Notes: generated by a model not told the origin, from the letters alone. A DNA stretch of 49,484 nucleotides from UBA10161 sp964581105 (GCA_964581105.1 CAZOMB010000007.1:1-49484), one strand, 5' to 3'; positions 17,301-26,598 are shown, numbered from the stretch's first letter. Translations and numbers: made by a program.

Positions 17301-18686
17301 AATTACAGCGCTTTTCCTCATCTCAAAGTAATCGCGGAGGCTGCCACTTGTTCCTGGGGGCTGAAGTGGCTCTACAATTGGGGGGTCATACCACCATCTC
17401 CATGGCCCGTCTTGGTCCTTCAAGCCAGGAGGCCAAAAGTCATCACAGTAATTATTGTCATATGTGTCCCAGTCCAAGAACTTGCCGGCCCCATCAGGAC
17501 CGGTTTTTCTTAGGCAGGTTTCCTTAAAGGAGTCATCGTCACTATATTGCAAGGTGTCAACCATAAAGTCTGCAACATATTTCATTTTGTACCTGCCGTC
17601 CTCGCCAAGGAACTTATAGTCAGCTTTGCTTAATGTGCATTTGTTCGGGTCTGAGACAACATTGCACTTAGCCTTGCAATCCTCCTGCTCTTTATAGGCA
17701 AACTTGTTTTCAAGGCATTGGTACCAAGTTTCTCCAGTGACAGTCTGGCAGTCATTTTCATCCCCTTCGCAATAAAGCAGGCAAACATCCCTGTCAATAA
17801 AGTTAAGGCTGTTTTTGCTGCATGCATAAACTCCAATGACTGGCGAGCACCAAGTAGAAGGAGCATTAAGATAAGTCACAAACCTGTCTTTTGTGCCAAC
17901 TGGGTTGATATTGCAAAGCCTGTCACTTGCAGGGAAAAAGTATTTTGCCTGCTCAAAGTCTGAAAAGCTCTTACCAACCCCAAACCTGAAAGAATTTACC
18001 CATAAAGAGCCTTTTGATTTTGCCACTTTATTGTAAAGCTTCCTGTTCATGCTCTCAAAGCTGCAGGTTGTTCCTTGCAGGTTTATTGAAGGAAGGCTGG
18101 ACTGGCCTTGCGGCATTGCCTTTTCAGGGTTATTTACATCCCAGTCCTGCGAGGCAGGCGGAGGGGTTGGCGAATAGCCAGCAAAGCCACATATCATTGC
18201 AGTGCATTTGTCATTTATGCAGCCCTCAGGGACATCATCAACGCAAACTGGCAGGAGTTTTTTTACAGCTTGGCTGCTTGGCCCGCAAGAAGTTCTTCCT
18301 CCTTCTCCCCACGTGCATGATGATTCAGTGCACTCTTGCTCATCATCAATGTCTGAGCACTTTTTTGGAACGCACAAGTCATTTTTCCATGTGCAGCCAG
18401 GTATTTGTGCGCATTTTGAGGTTTGTGTTGCCCCCATGCAAATTATTTCGCTTGGCTCGCAAACCGCCACCCTGCCTTTCTCATAAAGCTCAAGAGTTGT
18501 CCCTGAGCATGAGCCATACCAGCGCGTGTCAGGGAATTCACACTCTGGGTTAAGCACAAGCTGCCCTGTAACAGAATCATATATTTTTTCCTTTATGCAG
18601 CATGGAACATACTGGTTTCCTGTGCACCCAGATATGAAAATTGCAAAAGCCAAGGCAATTGCCAATGCAATCAAATTCCTTTTCAT
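14346..18686 (-). CDS. Giant Cys-rich lipoprotein of the envelope operon
   Basis: 1446 residues. The start at 18686 follows the TAA of the upstream gene by one base and gives a lipoprotein signal, MKRNLIALAIALAFAIFISG-C, with Cys21 as lipid-attachment site. The rest is extracellular in character: dozens of Cys in irregular spacing (CPGCTWKNDLC-, CSSYEASHEG-like clusters, CECVECTETDYAMRLC), many Trp/Tyr/Gly and no further membrane segment. Repeated short units of the form W-x-C-x(4-12)-Y-x-T-x-x-E-C-x(3-4)-C appear near residues 870-925. Such a protein is probably disulphide-stabilised and anchored on the outside of the cell. It lies between a polytopic paralogue and the other giant protein. 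I do not recognise a family or an enzyme motif. Confidence 0.85.
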   Translation of the reverse strand: MKRNLIALAIALAFAIFISGCTGNQYVPCCIKEKIYDSVTGQLVLNPECEFPDTRWYGSCSGTTLELYEKGRVAVCEPSEIICMGATQTSKCAQIPGCTWKNDLCVPKKCSDIDDEQECTESSCTWGEGGRTSCGPSSQAVKKLLPVCVDDVPEGCINDKCTAMICGFAGYSPTPPPASQDWDVNNPEKAMPQGQSSLPSINLQGTTCSFESMNRKLYNKVAKSKGSLWVNSFRFGVGKSFSDFEQAKYFFPASDRLCNINPVGTKDRFVTYLNAPSTWCSPVIGVYACSKNSLNFIDRDVCLLYCEGDENDCQTVTGETWYQCLENKFAYKEQEDCKAKCNVVSDPNKCTLSKADYKFLGEDGRYKMKYVADFMVDTLQYSDDDSFKETCLRKTGPDGAGKFLDWDTYDNNYCDDFWPPGLKDQDGPWRWWYDPPIVEPLQPPGTSGSLRDYFEMRKSAVIDFDYDYYEKALMNDYVSSPDDLDLKLPFECDTSVECISGACDNTYHSRSLCKIADQLQPGKPTVDCGSWRDGFYDDLETYLEIEKTGIPSQINPVQRTYGRLFDRDGKRGSTGLYLNKYTYYVKASPQEHKFFSQCHIPSITASVCLYEYRKYEKECDPDGSNCEWKATRDSTKGIPLRESPGGCSEIEYEVSDTEKWVAPSTNAETFKIYSVDFSSLAQGDIVGICIVGDPDHEPYFSIDELGWCAGCTYATLAVQKIDWDSPGPPSGRSYLKNFACYEWRGEFDYSVEKGEPYNANSPGANYELRDIDEDGKVDASVTDVRQRKNNGPGPYNGNIEWEYGTSFYSCADGYHDNGWWKKGQIPEPSAPYLEEKMSSYLQSNIMPILDVTSAETGIGSVSSWVTGVCTAKSSPPSAWKCTSSSKLYETKQECTMGCGLGNCIELLGPYWSCSYEASHEGIYKTEGECTSSCQPKLVTKYITNYLPVEVCQLYGGDGAAIYALGDTDMLASGIYGLASSEPGDNVFTNELSQYLGLSSTTNTYDLDGKAAIIYRSLMLKRNCENEPLAAIEIKDYNKDTLIGDINNPGTLHKFFFDSTWFGGIGYGSYSQRVARGTPDRYAEEVDLLLQEWTPMCGTMNIRNDRYLAVKDEFENRLEFSRALLGNFSRPSLIWKFHIPQYSSCCGVDALGNADCSILMSYLFNHTGEMVDAGILGLVYDSWMTDSGKGYGTGNIDGNPLYYSGLSSPLAEGMLDNPLVKSGGEGGKDNTPFCDLQKNSRKVLGMTKYTYGQKLYADEEECECVECTETDYAMRLCSKTALNNPLIDQLVCNDGFPCKMPATITAYNKYKCPATCVDSTKCTPCSQLSSYKSFCIIDEDGKITGESKLYTEISDEYWEFLAGLPAKDKCCLVSTATQNPQEYTYVSRTSTKTQSEVLQYPTRGELGIDCGRLPDTSILEYCNIQIPISQKEIVCTKVGGIVGGGNA

Positions 18687-18687
18687 T

Positions 18688-19791
18688 TTATCCAAGCCTC
18701 GCAACCATTTTCATCAGTTCTCCTAAATCTCCTCCTAAAAGCGGAGTCATTGCCCTTATGAAAATCAGGGCAATAACAAGCGCAACAAACGGGTAAAACA
18801 GGGTAGCAATTGTTATCTGGAAAACAAGCTCTGCCCCGCTTGCAGTGGCAAGGGCTTCAGGCGAGTTTGGCCCATATGAAAGCACTCCTGCAAGCACAAC
18901 AGAGGCTCCCCTAAAGCCAGTATAGCACATTCCCTGCTGCTGCGTGTCCAGCCTTTCATCCTGCTTTACAAAAGTTGGGTCTGTCAAAAGGAAAAAGGTT
19001 GGCCAAACAAAAAACAGGCCTATTGCAATTGCTATGAAAAGCCCGCCAATCCCTCTTGTGAACGGAAATATCCTAAGCACCAGGCCAACAGGAAGGAAAA
19101 TGGCAAGCATGTTCTTTTGCACATATTCTGCGAGCACATACTGCGCATGCAATGGCATTAGCAATGACACTATTTTTGTTGCAATCAAATGCGCCTCCTC
19201 AACCCTGTTGTGCAAGTCCTGGTCCCAGTCAAAGCAATAAACAGGCGCACCAAAAAGGTAGATGCACATTGAAGTCAGCCTTTCCATCCCCATATTTGCT
19301 GCAACCACATTGTTGTAAGCCCTGTCAAGCGCATTTATTTTTGCCTGTACTTTGCACTTAAATGCGCCTATTGGCCCTGAGCCAAAAGGCTCATTTTCAT
19401 CCCAAATCATCATCCTCCCCTGCTCAGCAGCAGAGCAGCTTATTGTGCTTCCAGTGCCAAGAATATCACCCATAAACCCAAACCCAGAGTTTGTAATCCC
19501 ATAAAGCAGGGCAACTGCAAAGAAAATCATCAAAGAGCTTGCGCTTACCTGCAAAAATTCGGCTTTTGCATACCTTTTCAGGCCCTGGGACTGCATAAGC
19601 TCCCCAGCCATGTATGTCAAAGTATTGAAGAAAAGGCAAACAAGTATTGCAAGAACAGCCAGCTCCATCCAATTGCCCTCAAACTGGCTTTCAAACATGC
19701 CACCATACTCTTGCTCAAAGCCTGCAAAGTCAGAAAAGCCAAGCTGGCAAAGCACAAGAAGAACAAACAATGCAATTGCGATTTTTTTCAT
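18688..19791 (-). CDS. Polytopic membrane protein, envelope-operon paralogue A
   Basis: 367 residues with an N-terminal signal-like segment and about six further membrane segments. It shows the shared core most clearly: LTYMAGELMQ...RYAKAEF near residues 58-79, LRIFPFTRGIGG at 239-250 followed by WP at 263-264, and FIRAMTPLLGGDL at 344-356. Two loops carry Cys (119, 146, 176, 186; 289). The ATG directly follows the TGA of the upstream gene, so translation is coupled. It is the shortest and plainest member of the family, with no large extracellular addition, and is a good query for homologue searches. Function is unknown; a pore or scaffold in a multi-subunit membrane complex is a guess from the multiplicity. 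Confidence 0.88.
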   Translation of the reverse strand: MKKIAIALFVLLVLCQLGFSDFAGFEQEYGGMFESQFEGNWMELAVLAILVCLFFNTLTYMAGELMQSQGLKRYAKAEFLQVSASSLMIFFAVALLYGITNSGFGFMGDILGTGSTISCSAAEQGRMMIWDENEPFGSGPIGAFKCKVQAKINALDRAYNNVVAANMGMERLTSMCIYLFGAPVYCFDWDQDLHNRVEEAHLIATKIVSLLMPLHAQYVLAEYVQKNMLAIFLPVGLVLRIFPFTRGIGGLFIAIAIGLFFVWPTFFLLTDPTFVKQDERLDTQQQGMCYTGFRGASVVLAGVLSYGPNSPEALATASGAELVFQITIATLFYPFVALVIALIFIRAMTPLLGGDLGELMKMVARLG

Positions 19792-22038
19792 TCAAACCAT
19801 CTTCCCAAGCCTGGAAATATCTGCCTCTTCTCCCAAAAAGCGGGACAAGTCACGTGCAAGTGCTGCGATTATTATGAAGTTCACTGCAGGAAGGAACACA
19901 GCAGCCAGGAATATTAATACATTCAGCTTTATTGAGCCAGCAAGGTCGCTTGGAGGTATGCTTTCCATTGCGCTTTGGCTTGTGCCTATGTTAAACAAGT
20001 CCCACTCTTTTTTCACAGGCTCTAAGCTTCCCTGGACTAGTTCAGTAGTATGGCATTCCAAATTAGTTCCAAATACATCTGTGCCAATATACACACAATC
20101 AGCCTGCCTTGGGTGGATCACAAGGTCATTTGAGCTTGCAGCAAAGCCAGGCAAAACATATGCATTTGCAACAAGCATTGCAGGGTAAAGCATGAAAAGA
20201 GCCACAAATATTCCTATAAGCCCCCCTCCAAACTGCCTCATGAATGGAATTGACCTTACAACAATTGCAAGAGGCAAAAACACTGCAAAAAGCCCTCCCA
20301 AAATATAGATTAAGGTAAAGTGCTGGAATGCAATTGAAAGGTAGGCAATGGTTGCAGTGCCAAGCAGATTGTTTGTTATTGCAAGGTTTATTGTTTCGCC
20401 TGCAAATACTGCCTCGTTCGTGCTTGCAAGAGAAAGCAGGCATATGTCATCGCACGTGTATTTTGTGAATGTGGTCCTGACCTCATATGCCCCTAAGTTA
20501 TAGCGCAAAGATGCCATGTTTGCAATTCCTACTGAGCCTAATTTCTCAAGGTACAGCAATGCGCCATTGTAAATATTTTCATCAGCATGCCCAGAAAAGG
20601 CAGGGGCAAGGGGCACTCCAAACATCCCCTCAAATTCGCCTACCTGTATTTCGCAGAACATTGAAAGCACAAAAAGAAGGACTGAAACTATTGCAAGGGA
20701 GATTATTACCTGCGCTGCTTCAGATTTTGCCCAGGTAGTCATTTTCGGATTTTTGAAAAACTCGCCAAACATGTAAACAAGGGCAATTAGGGCAGCCATT
20801 GCAACAGCAGCAATGCCTGCCAATACCATAATCCCATTGAAATTGTCTGATTCACAAACCAAAGGAGCTGAAGGCGGCGGAGGGGCAGGCTGCACAATAA
20901 GAATATTTGAGTCAACAGCAGCACTGCAGTCATGCTCATCACATGCCCTGCTTTGCAGCTGCACTGCCTGGCTTAGTGTGCAGCCTTGTGCAGCGCAGTT
21001 AAAGGGGGTGAGAGTAGGAGACCAGCTTCCTGTGCTTGCAACCCATTTGTATTGCATTTCAACTGGGTCTGCGTCAGGGTCTATTGGCAAAGGATCAGGC
21101 GGGCAATTATCATTACAGCTTGCAGTGCCATCAGGGTAAAGTGGGTCTGGAATTATATGCGGAGCATCTGGCTCTGCAGGCGGCTGATTTGCAGGCGGCT
21201 GGACAGAACAGATTCCACTTGAAGAGCAGTAATGGCTGCAGCACTGAAGGGGATGGTTTGGGTCGCATTGGGTGAAGCTTCCTGTTGGTATACAGTCCCT
21301 GCACTCATAGCCTCCAGAAGTTCCGCCAACATTAACGCAGAGCAAGCCGCTTTTGCAGCAAGGCTCAGGCGGTACATTTCCAGGGGTACACGGCTTGTTT
21401 TCGATTAGCTGGCATGAAGCTCCTGGCACCCATCTACATTCACCACCATGAGAATTGTCTGCCTGGCACCATTCAGGGTAATTATTGAAAACCATACAGT
21501 TTCCGCGCAATTCTAATCCTGGTGGTGGATTGCATTTGTAAAACCTACAGTCTCCTGTTCCAAAGTTAACGCAGTCGCATATGGCATTATTGTTTCCACG
21601 ACATTCAGGCACCCCATTTGTTCTTGCACATGCTGCATATGCTGCTCTGTTGTAAGGATCATCATTGCACGGAACATTCCAAAGGCCAGGATAGCGCCTG
21701 CCAGTTCCATCCTCAAGTATATAATCAAAAGGCCAGCCAGGCCTTACCATTAGATAGCCATTGTCAATATTCTCACAGGTTCCTTCTTGATAATATGGAT
21801 TTGGGACTGGGAGATACAGTTCTGAGCATATCGGAGTAGTTACTTTTCTGCAGTACTTAGTTCCTGCTGCACTACCAATAGGGGCGCACACCCCTTCAGT
21901 GCAGCTTGGGCTGCGGCACTCATCTGTCACATCACAATCAAAGTTGTTGTTAATATTACAGTCCCAAGCCGCAAATCCTGTATTCACCAGTAACGCAACT
22001 GCAAAAAGGACAAACAGCAATGGTTTTCTTTTTCTCAA
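19792..22038 (-). CDS. Cys-rich exodomain plus polytopic core, envelope-operon paralogue B
   Basis: 748 residues. I take a TTG start at 22038, since AGGTGG lies 5 nt upstream and the product then opens with a clean signal peptide (RKRKPLLFVLFAVALLVNTGFA); an alternative start is the TTG at 22065, within the upstream gene. Residues about 25-290 are Cys-rich, with small knot-like clusters (ECRSPSCTEGVCAP, CCKSGLLC, QCCSHYCSSSGIC). Next is a Pro-rich region and a possible fibronectin-type unit (WVASTGSW...SRACDEHDCS), then the shared core: LVYMFGEFF...WAKSEAAQV, VVRSIPFMRQFGGG followed by YP, and a degenerate C-terminus ending DISRLGKMV. It looks like a member of the same family with an added N-terminal ectodomain. 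Confidence 0.85.
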   Translation of the reverse strand: MRKRKPLLFVLFAVALLVNTGFAAWDCNINNNFDCDVTDECRSPSCTEGVCAPIGSAAGTKYCRKVTTPICSELYLPVPNPYYQEGTCENIDNGYLMVRPGWPFDYILEDGTGRRYPGLWNVPCNDDPYNRAAYAACARTNGVPECRGNNNAICDCVNFGTGDCRFYKCNPPPGLELRGNCMVFNNYPEWCQADNSHGGECRWVPGASCQLIENKPCTPGNVPPEPCCKSGLLCVNVGGTSGGYECRDCIPTGSFTQCDPNHPLQCCSHYCSSSGICSVQPPANQPPAEPDAPHIIPDPLYPDGTASCNDNCPPDPLPIDPDADPVEMQYKWVASTGSWSPTLTPFNCAAQGCTLSQAVQLQSRACDEHDCSAAVDSNILIVQPAPPPPSAPLVCESDNFNGIMVLAGIAAVAMAALIALVYMFGEFFKNPKMTTWAKSEAAQVIISLAIVSVLLFVLSMFCEIQVGEFEGMFGVPLAPAFSGHADENIYNGALLYLEKLGSVGIANMASLRYNLGAYEVRTTFTKYTCDDICLLSLASTNEAVFAGETINLAITNNLLGTATIAYLSIAFQHFTLIYILGGLFAVFLPLAIVVRSIPFMRQFGGGLIGIFVALFMLYPAMLVANAYVLPGFAASSNDLVIHPRQADCVYIGTDVFGTNLECHTTELVQGSLEPVKKEWDLFNIGTSQSAMESIPPSDLAGSIKLNVLIFLAAVFLPAVNFIIIAALARDLSRFLGEEADISRLGKMV

Positions 22039-22048
22039 TTTTTCCACC

Positions 22049-23071
22049 TTATGAAATTCTTGCAAGGGTTGAAACGTCTATTTCGCTTCCTATCACATGC
22101 GCAAATGCACGGATAAACCCTAAAGTGATTATCAAATTCAGTATTGACAGGAACAAAACCCTGACCATTACCCAGTAAGTGAGCCCTTCTGCAAGGTCAA
22201 AGTCACGCAGCTTGTCTGCATAATCAGTAAATCTCCAGCGTGAAATTGCAACATTGGTTTCTTTTGGTTCGCATATTGGGGGGTCAGGGATGCTTTGCAC
22301 TGTTGGTGCATTAACATCATGCAGCAAATTGTTTGTGGCAACAATCACTGTAGGGTAAGCAGTGTAAAACCCAAAGCCAATTGCAATCAAAGCGCCGCCA
22401 GCGCTCCTGCTTATCTTAAAGCACCTGAAAAACAGGCCAAGCGGGATAAGGAATGAAAACGCATAGCTTGATGCCAGTGAAAGAAGGAACATCTGTGCAT
22501 ATGTGTCTGCAAGCGCAACTGAGGTTGTGAATGCAGCAGAGGTCAGGCTGCCCCTGAATGCATTGAAGGGGCTGCAGTTTACAACTGAAAAGCCAACCCC
22601 TAAAAAGTTGCAGAAAACCCCCTTTGACGCTTCCTTCCCTATCTTTAGGCTGGCATCCCCGAGGTTTCTTATCACTCCTTCTGTAGTTCCTGCAAGAGAA
22701 GCTATTTGTGCCTGTGCAACCTGCATCATGCTTGATGAGCTGGTATCTCCTGTTGCCGCAAGAATATCGGTCAGGTATTGGTCAACCCCTAGCTGGGTGC
22801 CAACAAGAGCAAAGGCAATCAATCCTGTTGCAAGCACCTGCACAAGTTCAGAATTTATTATTGGCCTTATGTGCGGCAAGGAAAAGACATAGCTTGCCAT
22901 ATAAGCAAGCGCAAGAACTGCTATTGCAGCCCCAAGCGCAAGCACAAAGTAGCTGGTATCTGCTGTTGGCTGTGAAACTGCCTGTGCAGCATTAGTTAAA
23001 CAGGACAAAAGGACAAGGGCAAGGCTGGCAAAAAGCAGCTGTGTTTGCCATCTAGTTTTACTATTGGTCAT
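22049..23071 (-). CDS. Polytopic membrane protein, envelope-operon paralogue C
   Basis: 340 residues. The start overlaps the upstream stop as ATGA. A signal-like N-terminus (residues 10-28) is followed by LAYMASYVF...INSELVQVL (54-80), FFRCFKISRSAGG (214-226) with YP at 239-240, and a C-terminal FIRAFAHVIGSEIDVSTLARIS, where GSE replaces the usual GGD. The extracellular loop after the YP pair contains PPICEPKETN. It has no large added domain. Conserved blocks occur in the same order and spacing as in its neighbours, which supports origin by tandem duplication followed by strong divergence. Confidence 0.86.
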   Translation of the reverse strand: MTNSKTRWQTQLLFASLALVLLSCLTNAAQAVSQPTADTSYFVLALGAAIAVLALAYMASYVFSLPHIRPIINSELVQVLATGLIAFALVGTQLGVDQYLTDILAATGDTSSSSMMQVAQAQIASLAGTTEGVIRNLGDASLKIGKEASKGVFCNFLGVGFSVVNCSPFNAFRGSLTSAAFTTSVALADTYAQMFLLSLASSYAFSFLIPLGLFFRCFKISRSAGGALIAIGFGFYTAYPTVIVATNNLLHDVNAPTVQSIPDPPICEPKETNVAISRWRFTDYADKLRDFDLAEGLTYWVMVRVLFLSILNLIITLGFIRAFAHVIGSEIDVSTLARIS

Positions 23072-26000
23072 ATTATCTTGCTCAGCCCAGGAATTTGTAT
23101 GTCGCCCCCAAGCACAGGCGAAAACACCCTTATGAAAGCTATCACAATCACAATATTGAACAATGGAAGAACAAGCGCAGGAACCATGAGCACACCAATG
23201 CTTTTCACGTCAGTTGCACCTTGTGCGCCTGGCAATTTTTTGATAAAGTCATCTGGCCCGATATTCACAGGGCCGGTTAAAGCCTCATCAGAGCAAATGT
23301 CAGCGCAATCAGTCCTTACTGCCGGGTAATAAGTGCAGTCAAGCGGGCAGTCAAAGCACCCTTCGCAAATATAGTCTGGTGCATCCTCAACCCTGCATTC
23401 CAAAGTGCAGCCTAATCCTGTTTCAGGGTTATAATCACTGCAAAACCCTGCAGGGCAGCCTGGAGGAGTATCGCCTATTCTCCTGCAAAGCGCAGGGCAT
23501 TGCTCGCAAGGCAGGCCAAACGGGTGCTCAGCCTCGCAAACTGAACTTTCTGGCGGAAGCTCTGCTTTGCATGCGTCTGGGCATGAAACTTCCCTGCAGT
23601 CAACATATTTTTGCCCTTCATTGTCAAATACTCCGCAATCGCCTTCATAGCCTTTTATCCTGCAGTTTTCTGGGCACTGCTTGCAAATGCTTCGGTCATT
23701 GTATTCATCTTCCCTGTATTCAATTGGTACAGTTAAGCTTCCTTTTTCAGCCCAGACGCAGTTTTCATCTGGGTCTGCTGTGCAGGTTGCAGGGCTTGCT
23801 TGGTGGTTTGCATCAGAGCAGTCCCCAAGAGGCGGGCCATAGCACTGAAATACACCTGGCTCAAGTGGGCCATTTCCTAAAAATTCACTGCAAACAAATC
23901 CTTTGTTCCCATAAGAAGATGCATCTGCCATGCAATAATCAGGGCAATTGCTGCAAAGCGCATTGCACTCCTCATCATTCAGGTTCTTTAGCCTGCAGTT
24001 TATTGGGCAGGTTGAGCACTCGCCAGGCCCATTGCCATAATTCCTGCACTCTATGGTTGTCTGTGCTCCCCTTACTTGCCTTTCAGCAGGGACAACAAGG
24101 ACAGGTTTGCATGAGTTTGAGCACAATGGGTCTTCACACTCGCTTCCAACATAAGGCTTTGCAAGGCCAAAGTATGCTGCATGCTCAAGCAACATTCTTG
24201 CTTTTGCAGGGCATCCTTTACAATACTCTGCAGGGGCAGTTGGCGTTGAATCATATTCCCTGCAAAGCGGAGGCTCTTCCAATGATTTACATGCATTGTT
24301 GCATGCTAATGCTGAGCAATCAAGCCTTCCAGCAATTCCCTGTTCACAAACTTCAGGAACTCCGCCTGCCATAGGGGCATTTGAAAAGCCAGGGACAGTA
24401 ATAAATTGATAATTGCTATGCCTGCAATAAACAGGGCAATCAATGCACTTTTCGCTTGGGTCAGAATGCGGGTAAGCAGCACAAGTCAAGTAATTGTCTT
24501 GCGGCAATGGAATTTCAACTTTGCATGCATCTGGGCAGCTTGCACAGGCTTCTGTTACGTCTGGGTCTTTTTCGCAGTGGTCAGGGATTGTATCCAAAGT
24601 GTCATAGTCTATTGGAGTTACAAAAGAGGCAAGCTCCTTTACTCTGCATTCTTTTGGGCACACAACATTATTTGTTGTGCAAGCAGACTCACACTGGTCA
24701 GTTGCCCCTATTTCTGTTATGTAAAGGCATTGCAATGGGCATGTACCAGTGCCTGCAGGTGCTGGAGGTTTGCAGGCAGGTATATCGCATGCTGGCTCGT
24801 TGCTGTAATACTGCTCATAAGTGCCGCTCCCTTTGTCAATCAGTATTTTGCACCATGTTGGGCACTGTTTGCATCCTGCGCAGCTTACTCCTAAATCAGC
24901 AGGTTCAATATCTAGGCTTCCCTTATTTTCATCAGCAAAATAGCACTTGTCCTCAACAGGAAGGGTTGTCCTGCACTCAGGGCCGCAGGTTGACAGGCAT
25001 TCAGATTCACAGTCAAACCTTTGCCTTATTATCTTGCAGCCTGCATTGCACTCAGCACACTTTTCAATGTCACAGCCAGGAAGGCTTGCTGGGAAAGGCA
25101 CTTCCCTGCAATAGTCTGGGCAGCCGCTGCAGCTGATTCCTTTAATGTCATAAGCAGCATTTGTCAGTGCAGGAACTATTGGCCCACCTTCAAATTCCAA
25201 TGTATCTTTTTTATTTGAGGTTATGGGATAAGTTTTTCCATTTACCTCAAGAGTATAGCCCTGGTATTTGTTAACAGGCCAAGTTTTTGAACTGTCAGTT
25301 AACTTGCTTCCAGAAATGTCGCCAGTCCCACTCTCAAATCCTGTGAGCACATTTATATCTATTCTGCTAAGGTCAGTGCATGCAACCAGGCCTGGGAATT
25401 CACCATTAGGCCCGCCAGTATCCCAGTTCGCATCTGTAATCCCTGCCCTGATTATCTTTTGAATTGACTCAAACTGTATCAATTTTCCTGTCCCTTTTTC
25501 AGTATAAAACGCAACAGGGAAAGTTGCAGTGCATTCTTGAGGGCAGTATGGGTCAGGGTTTGCAAACATCCTTTCCCCATAAACAGTTACATTCAAAGTA
25601 TACCAGGAAAATGCATAGGTAAGCGGATAAATGAAGAAAAGCGAAATTGCAATTGCAAGCAAAAGCCCTCCCAATTTTCTTGTGAAAAAGAATGTGCGCA
25701 GCAAGATGCCAAGCAAAAGGAATATTGGGGCAATGCCAAATGCTATTATGTCAATAAAGTACTTTTGGGAGTAAAGGCTTGCCATAAGCTTGCTTGCAGT
25801 TTCAAATACAGAAGAAGCCCTTTCTGCCCCTATTGTCAAGCCCGCATTTGGCCTTATGTTTGCCCCTGCGAACAATAAGAACCAGAAGTTAAACTGTGTG
25901 TGCACACCAAGGCTTGCAGCCCTTTGCTTTGATATTCCTTCTGAAAGCGAGCTCCCTGCATACTGGTCAGCAGAATCATACAAAGTTGTGAGATAATGCC

Positions 26001-26595
26001 TTGCAGAAGTGATATAGCAAGGCTCAGAGTCAATGCAGGAAACTGGCAAATCCTGTACCTCAATTGCCATTCTTGCAGCCTGGTCAAAAAATACTACCAA
26101 TCCTATGAGCGAAATAATAAGAAGCACTGAAACAACTGCCTGCATAAGCTCAGTGTCAACAAATGCCTTTACTTCTGGCATGTTAAACCCATGGCCTATC
26201 ATTGCTGCAACTGAGATTATTATGATGGCAATTGCAACCCCAATCAAGCCAGCTGCTTTCCAGTCAGAAAACCAGCCAACACTGTAAACTCCAGTTGTTC
26301 CCTTAACCACCCCTGCTCCTGCTTCAAGCTCCTCTATTTTTTCCTTTGGCCCCCCAACATAGGTTTCAGAGGCTGAGGACTCAGGCTCAACATAAGTGTC
26401 TGGCATGTTGCTGCAAATTCCTGGGGGCTGGGTGCACTTTTGCACAGTGCCTGTTAAGGTTGCAAAAGATTGGCAAACAAGCCCGTCGCAGCAAGCATCA
26501 GATGAGCAGTCCTCATCATAAGGTACGCACACAGAATAAGACAAGCCTGCAAGCACAAGCAGCAAAATCAAAAATGCATTTTTTCTATTTCCCAT
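23068..26595 (-). CDS. Polytopic core with a ~700-residue CxxCPxxC-repeat loop, envelope-operon paralogue D
   Basis: 1175 residues. A signal peptide (MGNRKNAFLILLLVLAGLSYS) and a short Cys cluster come first. The shared core follows: AAMIGHGFNMPEV...VDTELMQAV, then LLRTFFFTRKLGG and FFIYPLTY. Between that block and the last membrane segments lies a Cys-rich region (about 385-1110) with nine CxxCPxxC motifs (for example CSGCPDYC, CASCPDAC, CSTCPINC, CEQCPALC) and one version lacking the last Cys (CKGCPAKA). The C-terminus returns to the core with FIRVFSPVLGGDIQIPGLSKII. The loop occupies the same place where the paralogues have short Cys-containing loops, so it is an expansion, not a fusion at an end. 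Metal binding or disulphide bonding are both possible; outside the cell, disulphides are more likely. Confidence 0.87.
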   Translation of the reverse strand: MGNRKNAFLILLLVLAGLSYSVCVPYDEDCSSDACCDGLVCQSFATLTGTVQKCTQPPGICSNMPDTYVEPESSASETYVGGPKEKIEELEAGAGVVKGTTGVYSVGWFSDWKAAGLIGVAIAIIIISVAAMIGHGFNMPEVKAFVDTELMQAVVSVLLIISLIGLVVFFDQAARMAIEVQDLPVSCIDSEPCYITSARHYLTTLYDSADQYAGSSLSEGISKQRAASLGVHTQFNFWFLLFAGANIRPNAGLTIGAERASSVFETASKLMASLYSQKYFIDIIAFGIAPIFLLLGILLRTFFFTRKLGGLLLAIAISLFFIYPLTYAFSWYTLNVTVYGERMFANPDPYCPQECTATFPVAFYTEKGTGKLIQFESIQKIIRAGITDANWDTGGPNGEFPGLVACTDLSRIDINVLTGFESGTGDISGSKLTDSSKTWPVNKYQGYTLEVNGKTYPITSNKKDTLEFEGGPIVPALTNAAYDIKGISCSGCPDYCREVPFPASLPGCDIEKCAECNAGCKIIRQRFDCESECLSTCGPECRTTLPVEDKCYFADENKGSLDIEPADLGVSCAGCKQCPTWCKILIDKGSGTYEQYYSNEPACDIPACKPPAPAGTGTCPLQCLYITEIGATDQCESACTTNNVVCPKECRVKELASFVTPIDYDTLDTIPDHCEKDPDVTEACASCPDACKVEIPLPQDNYLTCAAYPHSDPSEKCIDCPVYCRHSNYQFITVPGFSNAPMAGGVPEVCEQGIAGRLDCSALACNNACKSLEEPPLCREYDSTPTAPAEYCKGCPAKARMLLEHAAYFGLAKPYVGSECEDPLCSNSCKPVLVVPAERQVRGAQTTIECRNYGNGPGECSTCPINCRLKNLNDEECNALCSNCPDYCMADASSYGNKGFVCSEFLGNGPLEPGVFQCYGPPLGDCSDANHQASPATCTADPDENCVWAEKGSLTVPIEYREDEYNDRSICKQCPENCRIKGYEGDCGVFDNEGQKYVDCREVSCPDACKAELPPESSVCEAEHPFGLPCEQCPALCRRIGDTPPGCPAGFCSDYNPETGLGCTLECRVEDAPDYICEGCFDCPLDCTYYPAVRTDCADICSDEALTGPVNIGPDDFIKKLPGAQGATDVKSIGVLMVPALVLPLFNIVIVIAFIRVFSPVLGGDIQIPGLSKII

Positions 26596-26598
26596 TTT

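Noticed and set aside
23379..24374. 331-codon open frame on the plus strand opposite paralogue D
   Set aside because: It arises from the biased codons of the Cys-rich repeats; its product is Cys/His/Leu/Gln-rich nonsense with no promoter or SD.
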